The position numbers and the translations under genes are program-made. Below the pieces are notes generated by a model that saw only the letters and a program-made list of their open reading frames with translations, did not search any database and was not told the origin of the DNA. Positions 9,902 through 18,604 of a stretch of DNA of 36,263 nt are shown here, in pieces. Each line of letters opens with the position of its first letter. Positions within the stretch are counted from its first letter, which is position 1. Source of the stretch: Neolentinus lepideus HHB14362 ss-1 (Eukaryota; Basidiomycota; Agaricomycetes; Gloeophyllales; Gloeophyllaceae); NCBI GenBank assembly GCA_001632425.1, contig KV425647.1, forward strand, positions 1 through 36,263. The letters run 5' to 3'.

Positions 9902-11704
9902 TCACCAGTCAATGTCGCAGTCATCTTCTTCGGTGTCGCCCAGATATCCAGCGCCTCCATCATCCCAGAGCACAACTTCATCTGCATCATCCTCCTCATC
10001 GACCACACCCCGGACATCCTCAATCGTGAGTCCAGCGTCATCTCCCATGTCCTCGGTACCTTCCGCAGCGTTAGCCGCAATTTCATCGCCTTCACCGTCA
10101 TTCTCGTCGTCCCAGTGACCATCGTCCTCCGAAACGCTGTTCTCCCATTCAGGGTCGGGGTCGCACCATTCCTGCCTCCCGTCCCATTCCACGCCCTCAC
10201 TCGTGAAGGCATACCGAAGCAGCTCAACCTCGTAGTCAGCGATGTTGCAGCTCTCTCGGATAGTAAGCGTTATTAATTCTTGCGGGTTATCGCATGACTG
10301 ATAAGGCTTTACAAGCCTCTCTATCAAGCTGTTCTCTTCATCGGGACCGTCGACGTCCGTGCTTGGTCGGAACCAGACGGCCAGAAAGTTGATGTTCAGC
10401 AGCGCTGAGAATAGCGGCTGCCATGCTCCATCCAGTTCTCGTGGGATACAGAGTCCTGTAGCAAACACAGAGCTATGTTGACCCCACAGCTGAAGTGTTT
10501 GCACTGCGGGCATGAACTGGAACAGACGCAACCAAGATCTGGCCACTGGCTGGGTATGAGCGCTGTAGTTGTCAACAGTCAGGTGTTGGACATTGACGAC
10601 ATATGCCCATGTGTATAGATACACAATATCGGTGATAGCGTGTTCGCCTGCAATGCCGAATCCCTCGAACACCAGAAGCAGACCAGTATCCTGCTCTATG
10701 CAGGTCTTGCTGGCGGCGTCTTCCGTGAGCATGTAGTAGAACTTTCCTCCTGGCCCTTCGCTATGCATCCCGCATCCTCGAAGTGGCGCCCGGGTACACA
10801 CCTGGTCGATTTTGTCCTGGACGGTATACAGGATGTAGCCCAAGTGAAGAGTCGGTACGATTTTGAGCCCTAGATATTCGAGACTTGGTGTATCTAGCAC
10901 GAAGAGGAGGTATGCTTCCGTGGCGCCCAGATTGTAAAGAGCGAGATATCGCAGTGCCGGGAGACTCGTCGTCTCACTGGGGTTCAGCGACCATGTCATT
11001 ACGATGCCAAGCTGTAATCTCTTCAGCTGTGGTAGTTGTCCTAACAGGTTCAGCATCTCGTCGACGACCGGGTTCCACTCGATGTTCGCAAGGGAAAGCT
11101 CCGTCAATGCCGTCAATGATGTGTCAAGTAGGAAGCTGAAGTCGGAGAAGTGGAATCCCGTGAGTCGCAGAATCCGTAGCTGAGAGTCGCTGAACCATTG
11201 GAGAGCCGAGGTCCGCTCCAGTCCCGTCTTAGTGACTTCCAGCACCTCCAGATGAGGTGTCAGGCCATAGCCGCCCAAGCTCACCAATCTATTCAGCACC
11301 GAATGTGAGACAGATATGCAGAGCGACTGGAGCCTGTGGGTGTGTTGCATCACCATCGAAAACTTCTCTGCATTCTCCTCGTCACCATCACTGAGGTCAC
11401 CTTTCACCGTCAGAGGCTCATTTCGGGAGCGGCTGAGAAACTTCTGCAGAGACTCGATGCTACCAATAGTGATTCCAGCCCATGGAGCAGCAGTATTGGC
11501 AATAGCATTTGTCCATCGCTTACAGACAGCTGTGAGCGAGAACCATTTGCTGGGTGGCGGCGCTTCATTGTCGCGTGCTCTGGTATCCTCAACAACAAAT
11601 GAGGCGATGTGCGAGATGATTTCTTCTGGCGCGGTGGCAGCAGTGTAATTGGGCTTGACATAGCCTGTCATATCCGGTTCTAAGGGAGGTGTGTTTGGAG
11701 ACAT
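9902..11704 (-). CDS. F-box/LRR-like protein with long acidic tail, 600 aa
   Basis: A single uninterrupted frame runs from the ATG at 11704 to a TGA at 9902-9904. An F-box-like segment lies at about residues 24-80 (APEEIISHIASFVV, a loop, then WFSLTAVCKRW and APWAGITIG), with the usual pattern of a hydrophobic N-terminal helix, VCxxW and an aromatic-Ala-x-Ile end. Residues about 110-470 are leucine-rich, with repeated LxxLxLxN/LxxLxL patterns typical of divergent LRRs. Residues about 500-600 are strongly acidic and end in VVLWDDGGAGYLGDTEED followed by CDIDW. Family knowledge: such proteins act as Skp1-binding substrate adaptors of SCF ubiquitin ligases. The substrate is unknown. A leader intron ends exactly at the ATG, and GCACGTGAC lies 353 bp upstream. 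It is clearly diverged from the other two F-box genes but has the same layout. Confidence 0.92.
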   Translation of the reverse strand: MSPNTPPLEPDMTGYVKPNYTAATAPEEIISHIASFVVEDTRARDNEAPPPSKWFSLTAVCKRWTNAIANTAAPWAGITIGSIESLQKFLSRSRNEPLTVKGDLSDGDEENAEKFSMVMQHTHRLQSLCISVSHSVLNRLVSLGGYGLTPHLEVLEVTKTGLERTSALQWFSDSQLRILRLTGFHFSDFSFLLDTSLTALTELSLANIEWNPVVDEMLNLLGQLPQLKRLQLGIVMTWSLNPSETTSLPALRYLALYNLGATEAYLLFVLDTPSLEYLGLKIVPTLHLGYILYTVQDKIDQVCTRAPLRGCGMHSEGPGGKFYYMLTEDAASKTCIEQDTGLLLVFEGFGIAGEHAITDIVYLYTWAYVVNVQHLTVDNYSAHTQPVARSWLRLFQFMPAVQTLQLWGQHSSVFATGLCIPRELDGAWQPLFSALLNINFLAVWFRPSTDVDGPDEENSLIERLVKPYQSCDNPQELITLTIRESCNIADYEVELLRYAFTSEGVEWDGRQEWCDPDPEWENSVSEDDGHWDDENDGEGDEIAANAAEGTEDMGDDAGLTIEDVRGVVDEEDDADEVVLWDDGGAGYLGDTEEDDCDIDW

Positions 11705-11762
11705 CTGCGGACTCGAACTTCAGTGGGGTTTAATGTGGCAGACACGATCCTCAGGCACCTAC
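11705..11762 (-). other. 5'-leader intron of the F-box gene at 9902-11704
   Basis: Donor GTAGGT begins at 11762 and acceptor CCGCAG ends at 11705, directly before the ATG, giving 58 nt. The two related F-box genes have an intron in the same position. The donor choice (GTAGGT rather than GTGCCT four bases on) is the less certain part. Confidence 0.65.
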
Positions 11763-12056
11763 AGTGTGATGAGAGAAGATTATTGAAGTAGCAGGAGCTG
11801 GTTTCGAGAGGGTGAAGTTGATTGAGTGCAAATTGTTGAACTATTGCTTGAGGAGTGGTCAAGGTTGAGGTCGGTGGTAGGGCGCACAAGGATACGCGAG
11901 ATGCGACACCAGCTATGTAGCTGTTGAGAAGTGAAGCAAAAAGCCGTTTGAGGTAGTAATGACTCTGGATAGTTTGCAAGAGCGCGTGTCAGAAAAAAGA
12001 GTGTGTGGCAAGCGGGAAGAAGAGAAGTGGTTCAGCCCTTTGAACCGCATTTGATA

Positions 12057-12065
12057 GCACGTGAC
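12057..12065. promoter_or_regulatory. GCACGTGAC box upstream of the F-box gene
   Basis: The same nine bases occur at 4874-4882 and 33093-33101, each 353-376 bp upstream of the ATG of a minus-strand F-box gene. Each is preceded on the plus strand by a CCTTTGAACC-like element (here cctttgaacc at 12038-12047). The core CACGTG is an E-box. Confidence 0.55.
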
Positions 12066-12109
12066 AATGCTGTGTTTTGTCTGTGTTATGATGGGTGGCT
12101 GGTTCTGAC

Positions 12110-12688
12110 GTCCCAACGAGCTTACAAATATGCATGGAGCCTCTTCGAATACAATTGAATCCGTGAATCTAGAGAAATATATAATCACTATGGACAGCCT
12201 GCACGGTATGGCGTTTGGGATCATCGAGCCCGACGTGTCGATCAAGGAACATTCAAATCCAGACACTGCGATAAATTCTATATGCAATAATATACTCGTT
12301 TCTTATATCTTAACAAATTCTCTGTAATTATCTCCAGACGCCCTCGATATGCCGTACAATCCAGTCAGACCTGAAATGCGATCTTCATTCTGTGATCGTA
12401 TAGTTGCCGAGATCGTCGAACGTCGACTGTGTCACAACCGCAGAGCACTATCCCCTCCCCGAGCGAGCAGAAGCAGATGAAAAGAGAATCTAGGATTAGA
12501 GCCGCTCTAAGTTTACAAGCATAGAATGTCGATGTAAGGAAGTATAACAGAATTGTGCGAGATAAGTGATATAAACGACTGGACATGCAGCGAATGTGAT
12601 GTGACCCATTATTGGCTACAATGCAGATAGCCTTTCTCCTCAAAATCTAGTAAACACCCCCATCCCCATAATCTTCGTAAGTAACATT
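12110..12688. other. Intergenic, with the duplicate of 395-620
   Basis: From 12125 to 12330 the sequence is related to 395-620. The remainder up to the end of the tandem-repeat gene holds no frame that I can support. Confidence 0.4.
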
Positions 12689-13416
12689 TCAAGTAACGTG
12701 GGCACTGAAAGCACCTCCATCACGAACCTTGACAATGTTGGTGACATCAGCAGCTGTTACCTTGGAACCTGCAACGATAACATCGTGACCAGCATGCGCA
12801 CCCAGAACACCGCTCTCGCCGAGATTTAGAATTCCTGGTATGACTGCGCCAAGGCCTTCAGCGACCAATATGTCGACGTCACGTCCGACGTGAGCACCGA
12901 CGGAGGCACCTTCACCGAGCTTTAATACTGACAGAACATCAGCGGCAAGTCCTTCAACGGCCGAGGCGTCGACATTTCCGCCAATGTGAGCACCTAACGC
13001 GCCGCTCTCATTAACATTCAGGACACAAAGGGCCACGTCACTGAGTCACTGGACACCCACGGCGTTGGAGTTGATGTCACTAACAACATAAGCGTTCGGA
13101 GAGTCACACTCGTCCGGGTTGAGGATGCCGGGGACGACAGCAGCAGTACCCACAGCGCCGGAAGCGTCGATGTTGCCACCAACGCGAGCACCTAGAACAC
13201 CACTTCTCCAAGCTTTAGGACTCCCAGAACAACAGCGCCCAATATTTCAGCAGAAGAAGTATCAATTTCGCGAGCGACGTCAGCGACGAGAATATTCTTC
13301 TCGCGGACGTTCAGGACTTCAGGTGCGACAGCCCCGAGTCCCTCCTTCCCGCTAGTGTCGATGTCACGCCCGACATGACCATTCAACATACCACGTTCAC
13401 CGAGATTCAGGACACC
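12689..13416 (-). pseudogene. Protein of 32-residue tandem repeats, broken twice
   Basis: The minus strand encodes about seven to eight units of 32 residues (96 bp). A typical unit is VLNLGESGVLGAHVGRDVD plus an EGLGAVxPG half. Units can be read in 13192-13494 and again in 12689-13048. Between them the frame breaks twice: a one-base deletion near 13195 (the expected GAAAGTGG is GAAGTGG), and a TGA at 13046-13048 in a unit that has diverged from the consensus. Read across the first break in the shifted frame, a further complete unit and the diverged one are visible, so this was once a single gene. N-terminal coding is unclear. A plus-minus independent open stretch at about 13430-13620 encodes SKCLPDIDSVPSSFVTF and could be the preceding exon, since a CTACAG acceptor lies at its end. 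The repeats are rich in Gly, Val, Leu and Asp. I do not recognise the family. Confidence 0.6.
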
Positions 13417-13756
13417 CGAAACAACTGTAGCAAGTCTTTGAGATCGCAGTCCAGTTGCTCTACATTGCGATTGACGTCCAAGTTCCATAGGCATTCGGAA
13501 TCGCCATCGATAAGATGTGGAATAAACGTGACAAATGAACTGGGAACGCTATCGATATCTGGAAGACACTTAGAATCACGGTTAACATGGGATAACTCGT
13601 TAGAGACACCACAGAATGAATACGAGATACCACAGGAAATGGTGACGAAGGGACAGCATACAGCACGCCAAGAGGCATAGTGCGAATAACATCCCTAGCA
13701 ATTCCGTAATAGCCAAAGAGGAGAGAAACAGGATAAAAGCGGGGAGATGGCAGAAG

Positions 13757-14406
13757 TTAGTCGGAGGAGGCGATCTGGACATCGACGTAGACGACTTCAA
13801 ACATTGGAGAGTTCTCGGCCTAAAAGTCAAATTATTACAGTGTAGTCACGTTCGGGAGGACAGCGACAAAATGAATAAACGAAGAAACGAAGAAGAGGGA
13901 CCCACGAGCAAGTCCAAATTAATATAGGGTTATGGATGCACAACAAAACCTAAGAACTCACACCAACCAACGCAACATGCCCAACGCTCAACAAAGCATA
14001 CCCTGCCTCAAGTCCCTGAGGTACCGCAACAGAGAAATTCTGGTGTGGCGGCTTCTCCTCCCCGGTATCACTATACTGCAGGTTGTACCCTCCATTATAC
14101 AATACCGTGACCATCTCCTCTGTCGTGGACGCGAAAACCACAGATAGATCCATCAGAGGCCGCACAAGGACGGAGAGAGATGATCAGGGAGACTTCAGTC
14201 GACCCGGTAAGGGACTTCTATGGGCGATCACTGTTAGGATTAAGAAGGGGGTGAGAAGAATGTCATACAGGTCTATCAATCTCGACTGTGAAGTTGGATG
14301 AGGGTGAGATGGTGCTCCCAGCACTCGGATAACCAATCGCAACAGACTGCGCCTGGATTAGCGGTGCGAAGACTATACAGACAAGGAAGAGGAGCAATCG
14401 AGACAT
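13757..14406 (-). pseudogene. NIS1-like secreted protein, copy B, one frameshift
   Basis: This is the best preserved of three copies. Exon 1 (14269-14406, 46 codons) encodes a signal peptide (MSRLLLFLVCIVFAPLIQA) and then QSVAIGYPSAGSTIS. Intron 1 is 14218-14268 (51 nt, donor GTATGA, acceptor CATAG). Exon 2 (13962-14217) starts LTGSTEVSLIISLRPC, loses frame by one base around 14160, and resumes as VLYNGGYNLQYSD, NFSVAVPQGLEAGYALLSVGH and VALVG. Intron 2 is 13820-13961 (142 nt, donor GTGAGT). Exon 3 (13757-13819) is AENSPMFEVVYVDVQIASSD and a TAA. The order signal peptide, IG-P-AG-T, DRP, ST-V-I, VLYNG-Y, V-VP, H-LVGA fits the NIS1 family (Pfam Nis1), small secreted proteins of plant-associated and wood-rotting fungi. 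Some members trigger plant cell death or block immune kinases. The three exons total 457 nt, one more than a multiple of three, which confirms the shift. Confidence 0.65.
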
Positions 14407-14799
14407 AGCAGGGAGTATCGTGAAAGTGTAAAGAGCTGTTTCGCACCCGTGAACGATATAGGGTGCAAAGTAAGGGAGATTGTGCTATGCGAGTTCCGAA
14501 AGCGACGAGGATGTGCGTTTACAACGAACCGCATGGTCAACGAGGTTCCGAGCCGAGGGAAAGGCCAGAGTAGGAAGCTGTACACGTGTAGATCCTAAAT
14601 ACTTGGTTATATTTGCGTCTGCTGGACTTATTGCTGGAAAGGTCGTATACATAGCACAGAAAGCAGTTAGAACGAGCCAGGAAGAACAGTGCAAACACAA
14701 ACTGATCGCAAGCGCCGCGGAGTCGGACTTCGATAAGTACTAGTATTTGTGGCGTAGACGTGTGGCGTGTAGGTCTCAATTTTCCTGTTTCATCCACCT

Positions 14800-15450
14800 A
14801 CTTGCTTCAACGCAATACAGAAAGCGCCCTTTCCCTCTGGCTTCGATATACAATTATCGTCGCCTGCCTTCTCTTGTGTAGTATGATGCAACACACTACA
14901 AAAGGCCTTTTGATAAAGAAATCTCCGAGACCATTAAGCCATCGCTCTCTCATGAGGGTTTATGCGCTATTGATTTTGTAGTCATTTAGATATATCTATG
15001 GCTTAAGCCACCAGTGTGTTTCCGAGAGGATGATAGCGATATATTCAGGTGCCGGGACGACTCCACTAGGTACGCGCAGCTTATGACCTTGGGTATATGT
15101 ACTGATGCAATCATCTATCAAATAGGGACACTGTTCTGCTACTTGCTGATGTGAAATGACAACTGGAGCGACAGTCGTCTTCTATTTGAGTCGATTGGCG
15201 AACCATTGTGTCACATTTATCAGTTGCACTTCAAAACGTAAACCAGGTAGGATGATGTACGGACATGATACATTGAACGAGCGGCACTCCTCGTGCTGAT
15301 ATTGTTCAGTAACACCGTATATCTAGTTTTATATTCTCGTAGCTGTCTAAATCAATGCTATCCAGACCATAAGGATAATATGTAAGGCGTTACCCAGTCC
15401 AGTGTTCATGCTAATTTATGGTCATCTAGTCTTCTCTGCTATGAAAGGTA
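14800..15450. repeat. Unassigned block Q, copy b, strongly decayed
   Basis: Landmarks shared with copies a and c are cctttt-ataa near 14900, gtacgcgca at 15071-15079, gatgcaatcatctatcaaatag near 15105-15126, ggagcgac near 15165 and gctatgaaaggtaag near 15440-15453. Coding signals seen in copies a and c are gone. It lies between the NIS1-like gene and an F-box tail, as in the other blocks. Confidence 0.5.
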
Positions 15451-15756
15451 AGTGGCAGAAATGTCACATACGAGAGTTCTCGTCAAACAGTGATCGATTC
15501 CTCTGGTACATTCTAGAGATGGATCATCATACCTCCTTGGTGAAATTTTGTTCGGAAGTGAGGCTCTGTCGACTGTAGTGTATTGATCTATTACATATCT
15601 CCAAGCAAAGTTTCCCGAAGGCAAAAGAGTTATTATTAATAAATGACAATAAATTGAGGAAATAGTAGTGATCGGGAAGGAAAAACATTATCAGTCTCGA
15701 GCGCAGTCAGTCATTTTGTGGTCAAAGAATTGGCACTACACACCTCGACTTTAGTA

Positions 15757-15825
15757 ATCGCAGACTATGACAGTCTGCGTCATTCTTATCCTCATCCGTG
15801 TCAGCAAGATATCCAACTCGAGCAC
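15757..15825 (-). pseudogene. F-box-family terminal relic
   Basis: The run taatcgcagactatgacagtctgcgtcattcttatcctcatccgtgtcagcaagatatccaactcg aligns with the last codons of the F-box genes at 2877 and 31101 (atcgcagacttca, tagtctgg, ccttttcatcctcctc, gtgtcagccagatatccggctc). Homology stops at the cacccactctgtcgtcgact element at 15823, where the block II sequence begins. Confidence 0.65.
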
Positions 15826-15921
15826 CCACTCTGTCGTCGACTTGTCCTTGTTACTGTGTTGTCGACCCTTCTTCTCGCGTTCATCCTTGTACTAAGTGTA
15901 ACACCCACTCCGTCGTCGACT
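15823..15921. repeat. Two direct copies of a 20-bp element at a block junction
   Basis: cacccactctgtcgtcgact at 15823-15842 and cacccactccgtcgtcgact at 15902-15921 differ at one base and lie 79 bp apart. The same element occurs twice more, in inverted orientation, at 20540-20608, again exactly where an F-box tail meets block II. Confidence 0.75.
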
Positions 15922-16146
15922 GACAAAAGCAAATCTCCGAGGGAGAGGGTGTTACCCTACCCGCAGACATGTGACGCTCGATACGATGCTTGAATCAACA
16001 GCATTTGTATCGATACCCGAGACGCTGACTGCAGTGCTGGAGCGGAGTTGTGGCTACAGTTTAAAGTTGACCTTCAGCTCTGCAGCATACGTGGGCGCAG
16101 AAGGGTATACGTACTGTGCAGCAGCACCTCGGTGGCTGCGGTGTTC

Positions 16147-16960
16147 TTAATTTGTATTGAGCGTAGGCTTCGCGACCTGCATCAGTCCGTGGACCTTCAT
16201 ATTTGCAGGCTCAGGAGGGGATTCGTTCTTCGCAGAATTGAGTGCTGCGACTTGCTTGGACTCGCGCAGACAGCTAGGAAGGTATCGCAGGCTTCTATTC
16301 AGCCTTAGGGGGTGCAGAAGGCTCTCCACCTAAGATGTCAACCGGTTTGTCATCATCAGACTCGGAGGGCATAAGATACCCACTAATAGTAACCAGTGGA
16401 CGCCTTCGATGCAGGCCTATGCTGCTTCTGGAGTGTGAGCCTGGGTCACCCGGGTAGTCGGCGACTGGATTCCCCATTCTCTCCGCGTCGTGGTAAGCTG
16501 TGTCCATCTCGTCAAGCTTCCGCTTCCGGCGCGGCATTTGCTCTGTTCACCCTCCTTAATGGCCTTCACTTGCGGGACCACCAGTCGCCTGGGACGTTCA
16601 AGCGCATACGCTTATGCTTCCGGAAGACATGTTATGGATGACAATGAGGACTGTATGGGCGGAAGACGTTCATACCGCGAAGCTGCTTCTTCTGTTCAAT
16701 CCTTCTGTCCCGTGGTGAACATTACTCGGTGTAGGGCTCAACACAGACAAAGGAGACTTACAGCATAGTAGTAGTAGATTGAATTTTATTTGTGATAGCG
16801 TGTAATGTGGACGGATGTGGCGGACGCAAGGATCCAGCATGTTTGACGGAGTTACGGTGTGGCAGGTCCCACGCCATCAAACAATCTCGGAACTAGAGGT
16901 CGAAAGAAGATGAAGAGAAAAATCATAAGAACGAGGCGCTATATATACTATTTAGGTGCA
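16147..16960 (-). pseudogene. Unrecognised family X, copy 1
   Basis: The promoter and first exon align with copies at 20714-21476 and 26878-27395. The region before the GTAAGT donor (near 16758) encodes AITNKIQSTTTML in the copy 2 frame, but a substituted stretch after the ATG breaks the frame upstream. A later exon (16295-16537) encodes a basic start, PRRKRKLDEMDTAYHD, then SDPGSHSRSSIGL-like sequence (here GDPGSHSRSSIGLHRRR), and ends early at TAG. Copy 2 has one more base there (GAATCAG against GAATAG) and reads on through SESPPEPETMKV. The matching NESPPEPANMKV of this copy is in the shifted frame at 16147-16329. The basic patch suggests a nuclear protein, but no domain is recognisable. 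Confidence 0.5.
16939..16950 (-). promoter_or_regulatory. TATA box of family X, copy 1
   Basis: The plus strand reads ctatatatacta, so the minus strand has TAGTATATATAG followed by the first-exon region. The same box and the flanking caggtgcaaa-like sequence are conserved in copies 2 and 3. Confidence 0.6.
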
Positions 16961-16999
16961 AGGCATCGAGTGAAAGACGGTAACATGATGAGTGAGTTC

Positions 17000-18000
17000 G
17001 GTGAAAGATAGCGGGATACGTTCATTGTCGAGATTATGCGATGAATGACAACGCGGATAAGAAGTGAATGGAATGAAGGAGGACAATGAGACAAACAGCA
17101 TTCAAAGACGCGAAAGACTTTCACGTACAATACCGAGGCGGCACGTCCATTGCAAGCCTCGGACTGCCGGTGCCCATCAACATCCGTTGGTATTAGCTCT
17201 GAGAGATCTAGGGTTTCTTCTCGAATTCCGAACCTCATATCCTGATAATGAAACCAAACCACATCCGCCCAGCACAACCGCATAAACTTTGATCACAGCT
17301 CAAAGGAGCTCAGCGAAATCTTTCGGAGATCTGATTATACGCTTCACCTGACAATGGGTGGAGATTCATCCACAGAGCACAACAATCATCAGAAATCGAC
17401 ACGCACCTCTTCGCCCTTTATCCTCCTTTCTCCTTTTCCAAACACCCAGACCTAACCGCCGTCTCGAAATTCGCTGCATCCCCACTCCTCTCCCCACCCT
17501 CTCACCCTCAGAAGCACGTCAACCCTCTATCTTTCCCATAATAATCAGCATGCAACGCTAGCAAATCTGGGCTGGAGGGATCTGTCGTCCTCGCCGGTAG
17601 GTGTTTGGTGTCTGGGATACCTGCGAATGGGGCCTTGAGATCTCGTGCCGTGCTCCGCGTCCCCGGGATACGACTTGGAGCACGGACAGTCGCGCGCTTG
17701 CCATCCGGGGGCGCGGCGACGTTACTGGGGCGAGGATTCTATCACTATATACGGGGCTTGATTTCGTATGGACGTACGTGGTCACGCTTCTGCAGGTGCC
17801 CGCGGCTGGGAGTGCTAGTGGTCCACGGCAGCGTCACGATGATGGCGTCGAAGTGAGGACCTACGTTACTGGAGCGCGGTGTTTGTACACCATTCGCGAG
17901 GGGTAGCGCGGATGAGGGAAAGGCGACGGTGGTGAGAGAGGCCGTGGATGTCAGAGGCTATCTGTGCGATAATAAAGTTATCAGTAGCGAGAACGAGGAA
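17000..18000. other. Upstream flank of family X copy 1 and a decayed plus-strand F-box tail
   Basis: About 17000-17560 aligns with 21560-22060 and 27500-28030 (shared gattatgcgatgaatgacaacgcg, gaatggaatgaaggaggacaatgag, agagatctgat). From about 17560 the plus strand aligns with 22730-23150 and 28070-28640, the orphan F-box tails. Here only hints are left (acttggagcacggac near 17670, tgggacgag-like near 17720-17730, and gtttgtacaccattcgcga near 17880). No intact frame remains. The plus-strand frames of 67-101 codons are not conserved. Confidence 0.45.
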
Positions 18001-18045
18001 GTACCGCAGCGCAAAATAGACAACTGTGATGCTTGTCACACGTAT

Positions 18046-18429
18046 TTATTTCTGAAATATTTGTTCGCGCTGTGTTGGCGAGGAGTTGATCTGATGACTA
18101 ATACTGGACCTGCGCTTGGTAGAAACCGTTCTAATAGAAATGATATTGTAGCTATGTAGTCCCTGCTGGAATCTCCTACCAGCAAAATGTATGTCACGAA
18201 ATGCTGTCAGGGTCGCACGCAATGCTGTCTGGGTACTGTCGTAAGCACATTTTTCGAAAGCATATGAGCGCAGATCACTTCCGATGGACGCAAATAGAAT
18301 GTGGATCTCCATATCCGGCGAGCCTGTTAACTGCGGACGGTAAGAGGCGGCGAACTGGGGATCGACGCCAAGAGTGACGCAGCCCAGGCCAGATGCATGC
18401 GCTACAAATAGCCACGACGGCCGTGGCAT
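18046..18429 (-). CDS. Hypothetical 127-codon ORF, uncertain
   Basis: An open frame starts MPRPSWLFVAHASGLGCV and lies 1 base downstream of the stop of the zinc-finger-like ORF at 18431-18604 (TGA then AATG). No domain is recognised and no paralogue is seen elsewhere in the window. The first 70 residues have a plausible composition and the last 30 look non-coding. It could be the continuation of the zinc-finger frame after a frameshift. Confidence 0.25.
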   Translation of the reverse strand: MPRPSWLFVAHASGLGCVTLGVDPQFAASYRPQLTGSPDMEIHILFASIGSDLRSYAFEKCAYDSTQTALRATLTAFRDIHFAGRRFQQGLHSYNIISIRTVSTKRRSSISHQINSSPTQREQIFQK

Positions 18430-18430
18430 T

Positions 18431-18604
18431 TCAATGGCTTCCGTGACGGTGACGGTTCAAACGACGAGGCAGGTCATCTCGCCCACAGTACCTACATCGG
18501 TGAGACACTCGGTGTTCCGAATAGTGTCTAGTCACGGCCCCGATCGAACCCGGACCAAATCTGGCAGTAGGACCTCCAGGATCGTGTAGACAGACGGAAC
18601 ACAT
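18431..18604 (-). CDS. Small C2H2 zinc-finger-like ORF, 57 aa
   Basis: The ORF runs from an ATG at 18604-18602 to a TGA at 18431-18433. It contains two finger-like units. The first is CSVC, then 22 residues, then HYSEH (C-x2-C-x22-H-x3-H, with an abnormally long loop). The second is CRYCGRDDLPRRLNRHRHGSH, a C-x2-C-x11-H-x4-H pattern with the DLxRRLxRH helix expected of C2H2 fingers, one residue shorter than the usual x12. C2H2 fingers bind DNA or RNA. Here the short length suggests a remnant of a larger transcription factor rather than a full gene. An in-frame stop lies a few codons upstream of the ATG. No second copy occurs in the window. Confidence 0.45.
   Translation of the reverse strand: MCSVCLHDPGGPTARFGPGSIGAVTRHYSEHRVSHRCRYCGRDDLPRRLNRHRHGSH

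Noticed and set aside
9415..10276. Long plus and minus frames (127 and 270 codons) over the end of the F-box gene
   Set aside because: They are antisense or antiphase shadows of the GAT/GAG-rich acidic tail.
13119..13355. Plus-strand 78-codon ORF over the tandem repeats
   Set aside because: The repeat periodicity and conserved residues are seen on the minus strand. The plus frame is a shadow.
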